From NCBI GenBank assembly GCA_027604705.1, contig JADHYV010000020.1, positions 186,001 to 250,000 on the forward strand: a stretch of 64,000 nt of DNA. The letters run 5' to 3'. This stretch comes from Allomyces arbusculus (lineage: Eukaryota; Blastocladiomycota; Blastocladiomycetes; Blastocladiales; Blastocladiaceae). Shown here in pieces: positions 1-10,816 of the stretch (its first letter is position 1; each line of letters starts with the position of its first letter). Position numbers and translations under genes: made by a program. A model generated the notes under the pieces. The model did no database searches and was not told where the DNA came from. It worked only from the letters and a program-made list of their open reading frames with translations.

Positions 1-2
1 CG

Positions 3-167
3 GCCCCTGCGGCCTCGTCGGGACGCGTTCTGGTGCCTCCGGCAGCCCCGGCATTGTCAACGCTCGCGTTTGGGCCGCGGCCGCGTCACGCGACGCCGCC
101 TCCACCGCCGGCCCCGAAACCGAATCCGCTCAAACAGTTTCTGATGAGCGGGAAGATGCGCAAGTAG
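3..167 (+). CDS. C-terminal end of an unidentified protein (5' end outside window)
   Basis: The plus-strand frame is open from the window edge and stops at TAG 165-167, giving 54 codons. The visible part is Pro/Ala-rich with a run of five prolines and ends in a short basic segment (FLMSGKMRK). A Pro-rich linker followed by a compact basic end is typical of the tail of a disordered protein. I do not recognise the family. The reading could also be chance, because GC-rich sequence gives long open frames. What speaks for it is that the frame is open to the window edge and stops cleanly before lower-GC intergenic sequence. Confidence 0.4.
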   Translation, partial: APAASSGRVLVPPAAPALSTLAFGPRPRHATPPPPPAPKPNPLKQFLMSGKMRK

Positions 168-429
168 CTGTGCGTGCCGTGGGTAATCTTGCTTTTGCCT
201 TTTCGCCCCTTTTGTCTGTTTCTTGTCCTTGCAAGTCGTGGTATGGAGCGGAACATAGTGTCCCCGGTTCGGATTGCATCTTGAACCAACCTGCAGAGAA
301 TTGTCCCAGGTTGAGCTGCACGAGCAAATGTGAGCAAACCATGTGGGCATCCAGTATAATTGAGTCTATTCCAGGTGCCGGGGCCGGCACCAACTGCACC
401 TATGACAACTCATGGCCCACCCGTCAAGT

Positions 430-2142
430 TCACGGTCCAGTCAGCCGTGGGCGCTCCGACAGTAACATCTTGCGCTCCACCTCCTTGCAGTACTTTTCCG
501 GCACGCCGAGCGTCTTGAGTTCGGCCAGTTTCCGCGCGCGAATGCCGTCAATCTTGGCCTTCTTTTCGCGGCGCTCGGCCTCGAGATGAATCCCCTCCAT
601 AAAGAAATCGTCGCGCGCCTTTTTCAACAACGCCTCACGCTCGTTGATCTGGCGCTGGACGTCGCGCGAGTACTGGCGGTGCATGTCGGCGCGCGCGGCC
701 TCGGTGGCGCGAATCCGCTCGTTCTCCTCGCGCTGCCGCGTCAGGTTCTCGTCAAACTCGTGGCGCAAGTGATTGGCCTCGACGGCGATCGCAGCCTCGC
801 GCGCGGCCTGTTGCGCGGCCCGTTCCTCGCGCAGTGCACGTTCCTCGCGCACACGCTTCTCGGCGGCCTCGCGCTCCTTGCGGCGCCACTCGCGCTCGTA
901 GGCCTCGGTCGCGCGCTTGGCGCGCAAGGCGTCCTGCTCAGCCAACTTGTCGGTTGCGCGCTTCTGCGCGGCATGCAGTCGCGCCAGCTCCTTTTCGCGC
1001 TCAGCCTTGCGCGCCTGCAGCTCGCGGTCCTTTTCGATCTCCTTCTGCTCCTTTTCCACAAGGTACTCGAGCAATCGGCGGTCCTCGTCCTGGTCTGCGA
1101 ACTTCTGCGCCTTTTTCTTGGCAATTGCGTCCTCGTTGGCCTGCACGACTTGCCGCATCAGTTCACGCTGGCCCTGCAGCTTGGCACGCTTCTCCTGCTT
1201 TGCTTGTTCGGCGCGCCGCGCAATCGCTGCGAGCGTCGCCTTGGTCTCTTGGTCGCGCCGCTCCGACTCGAGCATGGCCGCCTCGCGCCGTTCCGTGATC
1301 TGCTGCTGAATGACCTGTGCGCCGCGGCGCAACTCCTGCTGCCGCTGCTGCTGCCGCTCCTCCATGCGCTGCAGGTCGCGCTGCCGCTCGTTTTCCATGA
1401 CGGCGTCGAGCCGCATGTCCTCGACCTTGCGCTCGTGTTGGATAAGTTTCTATTTCAAGACCCGGAGTTAGTCAGTCAGTTCACAGTGCGCGCGATTCCT
1501 TCATCACACTCTGTACCACAGTACCTTCTCCTGCACCTGCGCGTCGCGAATCGAGACGCACTTGGCGTACAAGATCAGTTCGTTCATGCGCTTGATATCG
1601 TCCTCTTCCTCGTCGAGCTGCATCTGCGCCTTCGCGAGCAGATAATTGGCCTTGTCTTTCGCCTCCTTTTCAATATCGCTCAGTTGCAAGTGCGCGGTCC
1701 GCCGCTTCTCGAGCGACTCGAGCCGCTCGCGACGGTCGCGCGCGGCCTCGGCGGCTGCCACGCGCTCGCGCGTCAGGTTCATGACGCGGCGCGCTTCTTC
1801 TTCTTTGGTGACAACGACAGCGGCATTCTAGCAAGAGAGGAAAGCGGGGTGAGGCATGGTGATGGATGAGATTGGGGGGGGGGGGGGGGTGGGGAGTGGA
1901 GGCGCGACGGGACCTTAATTCGCTCGACGTCCTTGGCCGAGAGAACGACGCTTGGGTTCGATCGCGTCTTGCCGTGCGCGTGCAGCACGCGGATGTTGTC
2001 GCGCGTGATCACGGTGATGTTATTCTGTCGAGGCAAGGCCGAGGGCCGCGTCAGGGCCGGCGAGTACGGATGGCAAGAATGCAGCGGATCGGCGGGCAAG
2101 AATGCAGTGGATCAGCGCTACCTTGTCGCCCGACATGGTCAT
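430..2142 (-). CDS. CFAP45: Cilia- and flagella-associated protein 45 (CFAP45/CCDC19)
   Basis: This is a microtubule inner protein of motile axonemes, expected in the flagellar doublet lumen of a zoospore. Predicted exons, 5' to 3' on the minus strand, are 2122-2142, 1914-2024, 1525-1827 and 430-1449 (484 aa; introns 97, 86 and 75 bp, all GT-AG and in phase). Family hallmarks appear in order: VITRDNIRVL near the N-terminus, DVERIK at the exon 2/3 junction, ILYAKCVSIRDAQ at the end of exon 3, then a continuous Arg/Glu/Gln-rich coiled coil. The C-terminus contains LGVPEKYCKEVERK, matching the conserved CFAP45 end. The first exon gives only MTMSGDK, and the animal N-terminal segment of about 80 residues is not visible. 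The start is therefore uncertain; an in-frame ATG also lies slightly upstream and a further 5' exon is possible. Spt6 lies divergently upstream. Confidence 0.9.
1874..1889. repeat. 16-base G homopolymer inside a CFAP45 intron
   Basis: There are sixteen consecutive G on the plus strand (C on the coding strand), followed by T and four more G, within the 1828-1913 intron. On the transcript it is a pyrimidine tract 46-61 nt upstream of the acceptor at 1829-1828. It may be unstable in length or prone to sequencing error. Confidence 0.95.
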
Positions 2143-3181
2143 AGCGTGGGAGCGCATGCAAGCGCGTCGACGATGGCAATGAGCGATAACACCGGGAGGA
2201 GCCGAGGGCCGAGAGTACGGGGCCGCAGTGGAGGGAGAGGAAGGGGGCGTCGTGCGGGTGCAAGGGACGGCAGGCAGTGTCTTGACAGATGTGCCGAGGC
2301 CGCTTGGTAGAAGGTGCGCGATGACGCCCAAGGCGTGAATGACGGCGTTGGGGCTGCCGGCGAAAGTCGAAGATGGCAGATCCGTGATGCCCAAGGTTGG
2401 GCGAGTCTATTGCAGCAAGTTGTCAAGGGTGGCCGAAAGCATTGGGAGCATGGGTAAAGGCGTCGGAGATGGTGGAGCCGAAGTGGGTTTGCAGAGTGAT
2501 CAAGAGCGATCAAGCGCAAGTCGTCGCGTCTCCCGTCAGCACGTGTGTGTAAAATGATAAAGCCAGCAAAAAGGCGAATGTGAGGGACATGGAGCCACGC
2601 CCGAGGTGAGGTGCGCCAGGCGCGTTCGCGACGTGGACTATGCTGCCATCGGTTAATCGTGCTTCCCCATCGTAACTCGGCGCGCGCGCGGACAGCTAAA
2701 GCCGACAACGTGCACACCAAGCAAAAACGGTGAGCCCGGCACCACGGAGCCCAGGGCGCCCGCAAGACGCAGGCAAGTCTGGGCGGCTACAGGTGGTAAG
2801 AATGCACAAAGTGTGCCCTGTCCGTGGCGGCGGGTGGAAGGTGTGTCGAGCGAAAACGTCGACGACGGCGAGCAAGATGGAGTGCGCCGCGCCGGCTGCA
2901 CGGTGCGTCCCGAATCACGCAGATGGTTGCTAGGCAACTCAGGCCTGCCACAGCTGTCGCCTCTTGTCCTTCACCTGGGCCAGCCGCTGTGATCCGCTGT
3001 GATCACGTCCAACTGGCCATGTCCGACGATTTGACCAACTCCACGGTCGACACCCGACCACGCCCGACTGCGAGCCCACCACCGCGCCCGACTTGGCGCA
3101 CTGCGACGCCCCGCTCGCGCTCTCACACGCGCGCCCAATCAATACCGCCCTGGCCCCGCGCAGCACTGCGCTCCCGAAATC
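2143..3181. other. Divergent intergenic spacer between CFAP45 and SPT6
   Basis: No convincing coding sequence is seen on either strand. The open frames here are arginine-, proline- and serine-rich and match nothing. It must carry both promoters. One strong feature is the palindrome at 2926-2938, described separately. An additional 5' exon of CFAP45 cannot be excluded. Confidence 0.55.
2926..2938. promoter_or_regulatory. Candidate RFX X-box (GTTGCTAGGCAAC)
   Basis: A 13-bp perfect inverted repeat has arms GTTGC and GCAAC and a 3-bp centre. It resembles the X-box bound by RFX winged-helix factors, with a one-base spacer between GTTGCT and GGCAAC half-sites. RFX factors drive ciliary genes in animals and cell-cycle or DNA-damage genes in fungi. 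It lies 244 bp upstream of the SPT6 start and 784 bp upstream of the predicted CFAP45 start, so its target is undecided. Confidence 0.4.
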
Positions 3182-6100
3182 ATGGCCGACCACGACGGCG
3201 CCGCTACACCCGCACACCGCGGCCGCGGCCCGCTGTCCGATTCGGAAGACGACATGGGCGAGCCGACCATGCGCGACGTCGACATGGAGGACTCGGAGGA
3301 GGAGCCCGAGGACATTGACGAGGAAACCGAGGCCGACCGCGGATTTATTGCCGACGACGACGAGGACGACGACGCGCCCGTGCGCATGCCCGCCGCCGAC
3401 GACGACCGCGACGTGCGCAAGCGCCGCAAGAAGCGGAAAAAGGTGGTCGAGGAAGAAGAGCTCGACGACGATGATTACGACCTGGTCGAAGAGAACACGG
3501 GTCTGAAGGTCAAGGAGTCGCGCAATTTCAAGCGGCTCAAGAAGCGCAAGGACCGTGAAGAGGAGGAGGACTACGGTTACCAGCTCCGCGCGCCCAACAA
3601 CGACGTGGCCAATATCTTTGACGACGTGCCCGAAGACTATGATTTGCCCGAGGACGATTTCATTGTTGACGACGAGGTGCCCGAGGAGGAGCAGGTCTAT
3701 CGCAAGGCACAGGAGCGCGAGCGCAACCGAAGCCGCTACTACCAAACCGACCAGGTCGTCTCGGAGCAGTTCGTATTCTGTTTCTTCACTTTTTGCTCAA
3801 TCCGCTCCTCTTCCGCTCGCCAATGAACGAACGAACCAACCAACCATGCCATGATGACCCCACCTCTACAGAGCACTTGACGATATGCACGCTATCTTTG
3901 GCGACGGCACCGAGTACGACTGGGCTATTGAGCTGCAGGACCGCGACCGCCGGCCCGTCGACGACGACTACATACGCGACCAGGAGCAGGACATCAAGCT
4001 CACCGACGTCTTTGAGCCATCGGAGGTGGTCGAGAAAATGCTCACCGACAAGGACGAGGAGGTGCGCGTGACCGACATTCCAGAACGCATGCAGGAGCTC
4101 GGCATTCGCCGCGCCGACCCGGCGCAGCTCGACGAGTCGGTCGACTGGTGCACGCAGGCCGTCTTGCGCAGTCGTCGCTTGGCCGATGACGATCCACATG
4201 GCGCCGTGGCGATTCGCGATGCTGTGCAGACGGTGCTCAACCTGTTGCGTCAAGAGTTTCTCGAAGTGCCGTTCATCCTCTACCACCGCCGCGACTACTT
4301 CCGCCCGGCACTCAACGATGAGGAGCTCTGGCTGATTGCCGACGCCGACGAGGAGCACCGGTCGTTTTTTCAAAAGCGGCGCGCGCTGTTCAGCAAGTAC
4401 GAGCGGCTGCAGTACGAGGACCCGGCGTTTCTCGATGCCTTCTACACGATTCGCACGCCCCGGCACATTGCCGATTTGAGCGACTACCTCAACTTCAAGC
4501 ACGCCAAGCGGCTAGCGCAGGTGCTGCAGAACGAGCAGGCGGTCGCGGGCCACAGGCAGCCCGTCAAGTCGGATCCAAACGATGTGTTCCGCACTGAATC
4601 CGTCGACTACCTGATTCACCTGTTTTGTTTACCGGAGCCGCTGCTCGTCGAGAACTTGCGTGCGCGCACGCAACTTCATATCGCGCCCAGCCCGTACACG
4701 ACGCTCTCTGAGGAAATGGCGCGCGCGACACCAAGAGGCGTCGACGTGAAACGGTTCCAGGCGGCGCTCATCAAGTACCTGGCGTCAACGCTCTTCCACA
4801 ACCCGGAGGTCCGGCTCTTCTACGCGACCGAATTCGAAGCCTCGGCGACCATTTCCGTGAGCCCGACTGACGTGGGCAAAAAGGAGATCGACTCGGCGCA
4901 CCCGTTCTACTACTTCAAGTACGTGACCAAGAAGCCGATTGCGACGCTGCAGAACGCACAGTTTCTCGACTACCTCGAGGCCGAGGCCAAGGGGCTCGTC
5001 ACGCTCGAAATCTCATTTGCGCAGCAGCACATTGTCTCGTCGCGCCTCAGCAACGCCTGGGTCACGAGCAGTTCCGACGAATGGAACGCGTGCCGGGTCC
5101 AGATTCTTAAGGCCACAGAGATGATGCTGTTTGAGCACGCGACGGCGACTTTGCGTGAGGAGTTGCTGCGCAGGGCGCAGTCGTATGTCGCGCGCGAATG
5201 CTCATCTAAGCTGCTCGAGGCCGTCATGGTCGCACCCGCCATGTCGACGCGGCCCGACGACCGCGACCGCGACAATTTCCTGCCCCAGTATGCGCGCGTC
5301 CTCGCGCTGTGTCTCGTACAACAGCACCGGTCCTACAAGGTGTTTGGCGCCGTTGTCGACTCGCGCGGCGAGATGCTCGACGTCTACACGGACGAGTTCA
5401 ATCTCCCGGAACTCGCCAAGATCATTGGCCGGTACGACCCGGAGCGCATCGTTGTGGGTCTGTGCACCAACTTTTACGCGTTCCGGCTCGTCCAGGCCGT
5501 CAAGGAGGTCGCGCAAGGGTACAACTTGCCCGTCGATGTCTTGTCAGACAACGTCGCGCTCGCCTTTCAAGAGTCGGCTGCAGCGATCAAGGAGTTCCCG
5601 GACCACTCGGTCCCGGTACGGCACTGCATTGGTCTGGCGCGGCAGCGGCAGGACCCGGCGCACGTGGCCGCGGCGCTGTTCCCCAAAGACGTGCTCAAGG
5701 TCCAGTTGCACAGGCAGCAGGCGCAAATCCCCGAAGACTTGCTCCTGCAGCACTTCGAGCGCACCATGGTCAAGTGCGTCATGGTCATGGGCGTCGACAT
5801 CAACGAGGCGTTTGACTGTCCGCAGTACTCGCACACGCTGCAGTTCGTCGCCGGTCTGGGTCCGCGCAAGGCCTCGGGGCTCTACAACAAAATGCTCTCG
5901 ATCGGACACTTGACGAGCCGCCAGAACCTGATCCTGTCCAAGTGCATGGGCCGGCGCGTGTTTATGAACTCGGCGTCGTTTATCCGCATCACGACCGGGT
6001 TCATGGACGAACGCTCGGGTGACCCGCTCGACGATACGCGCATTCACCCGGAGGACTATGCGCTCGGGCGGAAAATGGTGGCCGATGCGCTCGACGTTGA

Positions 6101-7343
6101 CGAGGTTGACGACCGCGACCCGAACGTGCTGTCGAAGCGCATTCGCGACATGTGGGCGCGCCGACGGCAACACGTGCTCGACGAGTTGCGGCTCGAAGCC
6201 TACGCCGATATGCTGCTGCAGGAAATGAACTTGAAGAAGTTTGAGACGCTGCACATCATCAAGGAGGAGCTGCAGTCGCCCTACAAGGAGCGGCGGCCGC
6301 CGTTGCACCACCCGGGCCCTGAGGAGTTGCTGGAAAAAGTGCTCGGTTCGCGACCGCAGGAGAACGTCCTCGTCAAGGCCACGGTCACGCAGGTGCGCGA
6401 CAAGATTGTGCGGCTTCGGCTGCCCAATGGCATGGACGCGATAATGTGGCCGCGGTGCGTCTCGCAGGACCGCGATTTTCGCGACGCCATCAAGCAAGGC
6501 CAGGAGATTGAGGGCGTCGTCATGCAGGTTGACATGGAGCGCGTGTGTCTGACGCTCTCGATGCTGCCGCAGGATATGCAGATTGCGCGCGAGCCGTCTC
6601 AGTACTCGACCACTCTCGACCAGTACTTTGACCGCGACCGCGCACGCAAAGACGAAGAGTTGCAGCGCGCGCGCGAACGCGCCGAACAGCTATTTGCGGC
6701 CACGACCAACCCGGCAGCGGCGACGGGGCCCGTCATGATCAAGCATCCGCTGTTCAAGCCATTCAACGCACAGCAGGCCACGGCGTACCTGGCCAAGCGC
6801 AACCCTGGCGAGGCCGTGATTAGGTTCTCGAGCAGGGGCGAAGGCCGGCTGACAATTTCGTGGCACGTCGTGCAGGGCATCGTGCAGCACCTCGAAGTCG
6901 TGCAGGACGCCTACTCGAAGCAGTACCGTATTGAGAACGCACGGCCGTCAAGTTCAGGCGGCGCACACGGCTACGGCCACCAGCACGTTGCAGACGTCTA
7001 CTACGACGACCTGGACGAGATTTTGTTCCGGTACGTCGAGGCGTGTTCCACGCAAGTCGCCAAGGTCACCAAGCACCGCAAGTATGTCGGTGGGCCGCGC
7101 GACGATCTCGAGCGCAAGCTTACGCGCGATATCAAAGCCGATCCGAATGTCGTCGCGTACGGGATTTGCCCGAACCCCGAGTTCCCGGGCTGGTTCTATC
7201 TGCTCTACCTGCACCAGCTCGGGCGACCATCTGAGCTCGGGTTCAAGGTCGTGCCGCGCGGGTTCGTGTTCCTGGGGCGCGAGTACCACGACGTTGAGGA
7301 CGTGATCAATGCATTCAAGAACTCGTTCCGGCAAATGCGCTGA
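3182..7343 (+). CDS. SPT6: Transcription elongation factor Spt6
   Basis: Histone H3-H4 chaperone and elongation factor that travels with RNA polymerase II. Exons are 3182-3768 and 3872-7343 with a 103-bp intron (phase 2). The junction reads VVSEQ-ALDDMHAIFGDGTEY, the conserved Spt6 motif; 1352 aa, slightly short for the family. The N-terminus (about 1-190) is acidic with a basic patch KRRKKRKK, as in the Spn1/Iws1-binding and nucleosome-binding region. The helical core contains the YqgF-like fold near 670, an HhH segment (GLGPRKASGLY) near 857 and an S1 domain near 1027-1095. The tandem SH2 module starts near 1153 with the phosphotyrosine-pocket motif AVIRFSSRGEG, and binds the phosphorylated Rpb1 linker. 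The start ATG has good context and the acidic N-terminus typical of the family. Confidence 0.95.
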
Positions 7344-7687
7344 TGAGCGAGCGAGGGTAAATGGGTGTTGCTGCCGTCATGCAGGAGGTCAGACCTGTCG
7401 GATGCATCTTTTTGACTCGTCCGTATCGTATATATTTTTATTCAATGTTATTCGCCTTTTTTCGCTGTTCGTGTGGGAGCGAAACAGGGCAGGACCGATA
7501 TCTGAGAGCCCCTGGCAGAAGCGACTCGTATTTGTAACGTGTGCTTTCATGTGATGTTCGCATGACTTGCGCCATGCTCAGCTCACTTGCAGCTCCACGG
7601 CTCACTCTCAAGCACGCTCCCTCACGACTCTCCTCTTCTCTCTCGACCCGTTCACCAAGCCGACGGAGAACACCTTCAACTTCAACA
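7344..7687. other. SPT6 3' region and upstream region of the next gene
   Basis: No supported gene. AT-richer sequence with TATATATTTTTATT near 7427-7440 probably belongs to the SPT6 3' UTR. The second half is pyrimidine-rich (repeated CTCTC, TTCTCTCTC) and could be the 5' leader of the downstream gene. Confidence 0.5.
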
Positions 7688-8395
7688 ATGCGCCACCTGC
7701 TCGGCCGGCTCCTTTCCGCTCGCTTCCCGCAAGGCGCGGCCCATGCACGCAACGGTTGGGCCCCAGCGTGGGCACCAGCGCACGCATGGGTACCGGACGT
7801 GCGTCCGGTGTACCCCGTTTCGGTGGCCATGCTTTCGTCTGCCTCGCGCGCGAACCGGCCTTTGACGATTGCAGAAACCGCGTCGAAAGTGCCCCCTGCA
7901 CCGTCCCGCCGCCAGGTCGGCACTGATGCTGCGCTGGTGGCCGATTCCAAAGATGCCAACGAAGCCGCTCGCTTTGCCCCGTCGAGTGGTCACGGGCGGC
8001 GCCGGTGGTACAACGGCACGACGGAACTTGCACCAATTGACAAGCGCCGCGCTGCCCTCGTTTTGGCGCGCCGTACCGGCACTTGTACGCTGGTCGTTGG
8101 TTTGCCCAGGTGCTGGTCCCACTAAGCTCACGTTTCCGACTCGGCCTAGGGGTTCTCAATCGCCTTGCTTCCGGGTGGCTCTTCATTATTTTGCTCGCCT
8201 ATCCGGTACGCTTCGCCGTTTGACGCTTGACAGTCGCACGTCACAAATGAGGAAGAGCTGACGCCGCCGCAGTACAAGGAGAGCCTCTACGATGATGCCA
8301 AGCAGGACATCTGCCGCGTGGCGGACTGGATCATGGGCCGGAAGCAAGAGTCCGGGGGCGACAACGACAAGGATAATGCGGCGCACTTGGAGTAA
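7688..8395 (+). CDS. Putative mitochondrial protein, gene model uncertain
   Basis: ATG 7688 opens a stretch with an Arg/Leu-rich, acid-free start (MRHLLGRLLSARF) that looks like a mitochondrial presequence. A splice-consistent model uses a donor after codon TASK near 7888, an acceptor before ATG 7953, a second donor near 8098, and the acceptor CTTGACAG at 8226-8233. The last exon, 8234-8395, encodes a hydrophilic end containing LTPPQYKESLYDDAKQ and DWIMGRKQ and stops at TAA 8393-8395. A second frame through 8120-8205 encodes a hydrophobic stretch (GWLFIILLAYP) that could be a membrane helix if splicing differs. The final exon looks genuine (biased amino acids, good acceptor). The upstream exons are tentative. 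I do not recognise the family. Confidence 0.35.
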
Positions 8396-8834
8396 GACGA
8401 TGCGGTCAGTTTCTGCTTTCTTTCCCTTCACAGCCTCTTTTTTGGCTCACACTCCACTTCTTTTTATAGTCGGCTGTCGTGGGTGTCAGCAGCAGAAAGC
8501 CGCCGTTCAACTAATCGTCACCAATGTTTTCCGCTCCATCAATCCCTTCCGCTCCATTCTCGTCCCTCTTCATCAAACCGTCGCAGGCATAATAAATCCG
8601 TCGGTGACCGCTTTATGCGGCGCTTCAATCGACAGGACCAAGAATGGATGAGCCGTCCTGTTGCTTTGATTCTTCGTTGTCGCTAAATACTTGCAAATAC
8701 TTGCGGAGCTCAATTGTGAAGACTCTCCACCGGGCAGATGGCCGCGATGCCCTCAGAAGCGCAACGACGCAGGCCCAAAAGAGACGGGTGAAAAACACGA
8801 TGAGCAAACATGTTTTCGTTGGGATTAATTGAAC
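8396..8834. other. Intergenic sequence
   Basis: T-rich in its first third, probably the 3' UTR of the preceding gene, then unstructured. No supported ORF, RNA or repeat. Confidence 0.5.
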
Positions 8835-10421
8835 GCTGTGCGCTCCTGACGCGCACCCCAAGAACTCGGGCTCAATCAACGACTTGATACGCTTTTTGAC
8901 GGCGCCAGGCTCTCCATGAACGGCGCGGCCAATTGCGTCTTGTTGACGAGCTCGTTATGCGCCATAGTGTTGGGTGCCTTTCGCAATGCACACGACCATC
9001 GCGGCTGTGCTGCGCCCGCTCCGCGTCCAGATCGGCGCGCCGCAATCGCGCTCTCCTTGATCTTGTACTTGGCGTCTTTGAAGTCACCGTTGCCGGAAAC
9101 TGGTGGCCCTCGGCGACGTCCTTGATGGGCGGGACTTGACCAGCACCTTGACCTTGCCGAGCGACAGCGAATGCGGCGTGTGCTTGAGCCCGGATCCCAG
9201 GATCTTGGTCTCGGCGCGAATGTCCTGCAGTTGCGATGCAACAGCGAGGTCAGGAACAAAAGCGTGTCGTTTTAAGCAACGTCGCCGACCGTACCTTGTA
9301 CCGTAGCGCGTTGAGGTCTTTGGAGAGCATCAGAACGACAATGGCAAACGTCGTGACCGACAGACAGATCCTTGGCGCGGGACGTTGGCCTTGAGTTCGG
9401 CGGTGCCCTACGCGCATGACAAAAGTGGGAATTAGCATCTGGCCAAACTCTTGTCCGCTCCCCAAACCAGACCAAAAACGACGCGTACCAAGTGCGGCAA
9501 CCACGTCAACACACGATTCGGGTCCCGGTTGGCATAGAACTGCTCAAATGCCGTGTGGACCGCCTGCGCATGTGCTGGGGAGACGCACGCGGCGTTCTCG
9601 CCCCCCTCGGTGGCCATGGGCCACAACGACGACGTCAGCGCATGCTCAAATCCGCGACTATCATTTCGGCGGCAACATCTTCTGAAACCGTCGTGAACTG
9701 GGACCCGCCGATTGCGAGCAAGTCGGCAATTACAGCCCTTCCAATTCCTCGGACGCCGACTGCTTGCACAACAGGCGCCGCGCGAGATGCAGGTTATAGA
9801 ACCACTCAAACGCGTTCTCGCCTCTCTTGATGGCGCCGCGGCGCAAGTGCGCGTCGAGAAACTGTGCCATCAGTTCGGCCGCCTTGGACCGTGCGTGCAC
9901 CACGACCGCGAGCGCCGTCTACACGAGTTTTTCAAACTCAGATTTCCAGGCAAAGCACGCCGTCAAGACACGCGACACGCGTCGGTCGAGCGCCAGCACC
10001 GCGTCCATCAATGGGACCGCCGGGACGCGCGCGTCGTCTGTGATGGCCGGGTGGATCGCTTGTCCGTGCAGCGAGAGTTCGGGATGATCGCATTGAGCAG
10101 CTTGCTGTGGCCGTCCAGGACCGGTTCCAGCAGTCGGAAGAGCCGGTTCAGGTTTAGGTCGTGCGCCTGAGTGAAGAGCAGGGTTGCGAGCCCCGTTTGC
10201 AGGAGTGTCGGCACGTCTACGGCGAGAAGTTGCTCGAGCGCGCGATGCAGCAGCGCCCGGGTGGTCAAAATGTGCGCGTATTCGTGCATGCGGCGCTCCT
10301 CTTGCGCCCGCATCTTGCATTGCGTCAGATCAGTGGCCACACCGAGGGACGGCACGAGCGGCTGTACCTCAGCCTTGTAGACATCGGTTGTCGTCGAAAG
10401 AAGAGCTGTTTTCAAAGTCAA
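8835..10421 (-). pseudogene. Decayed cullin (E3 ubiquitin ligase scaffold) gene
   Basis: Read 5' to 3' on the minus strand, a cullin is recognisable in the right order but in several frames. At 10421-10060 there is an N-terminal repeat segment (MRAQEERRMHEYAHILTTRA; LNRLFRLLEPVLDGH). At 10000-9919 there is PLMDAVLALDRRVSRVLTAC. At 9880-9740 comes the cullin-homology start FEWFYNLHLARRLLCKQSAS. At 9590-9500 there is FEQFYANRDPNRVLTWLPHL. At 9350-9120 there are LSVTTFAIVVLML, a retained GT-AG intron around 9233-9296, and HSLSLGKVKVLVK. At 9090-8840 there are DFKDAKYKIKESAI, a remnant of the neddylation region, and KRIKSLIEPEFL. Segments of the core are missing and no single frame spans it. The family is certain from these motifs; the subfamily is not. 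An ass­embly-error explanation needs many independent indels, so decay is preferred. Intact neighbours argue against general sequence error. Confidence 0.8.
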
Positions 10422-10816
10422 GCTGGTTGGCGGACCCGCGCGGGCCGTTCACCGAAAATGTGCGTCGAGTGCTTGACGCCTACACGCAGTTCGACAAGTG
10501 AGCGCACTGCGCACGGTGCAGGAGCGGCAGGGAATGGTGACGGGACCGACCTTGACCGGCAAGCAGCCCAGGACAAGGTGGCGGATAGAGCCTGTCGAGA
10601 GGACAGGAGGGAGCCGCAGTTGTAGAAGTGGCGCGTGCTAACAGGAAAGCTGTTATGGCCGCGAAGCTGACATATAATGAACGCCCAGATCGCGCACACA
10701 CTGCGACAGCCCCCTAATCGTGAAACCGGCCTACACTGGACATCGATCCGAGTAAGAAAAAACGATCCGAGTCAAAGTAGCAATCCGAAAGCGCAGGTCA
10801 GCCTCAAGCACGCACT
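10422..10816. other. Spacer between the cullin relic and the next minus-strand gene
   Basis: May hold further unrecognisable 5' parts of the cullin relic near 10430-10530. Otherwise no coding sequence, RNA or repeat can be supported. Confidence 0.45.

Noticed and set aside
586-1869. 427-codon plus-strand open frame over CFAP45
   Set aside because: Leu/Arg/Ala-rich antisense shadow of the coiled coil; stop codons are rare opposite GAG/CAG-rich coding DNA.
2139-2765. 208-codon minus-strand frame upstream of CFAP45
   Set aside because: Random-looking Arg/Pro/Ser composition; no CFAP45 N-terminal motif found in it, so not added as a 5' exon.
5544-6497. 317-codon minus-strand frame over SPT6
   Set aside because: Antisense of a strongly conserved coding region; no family signal of its own.
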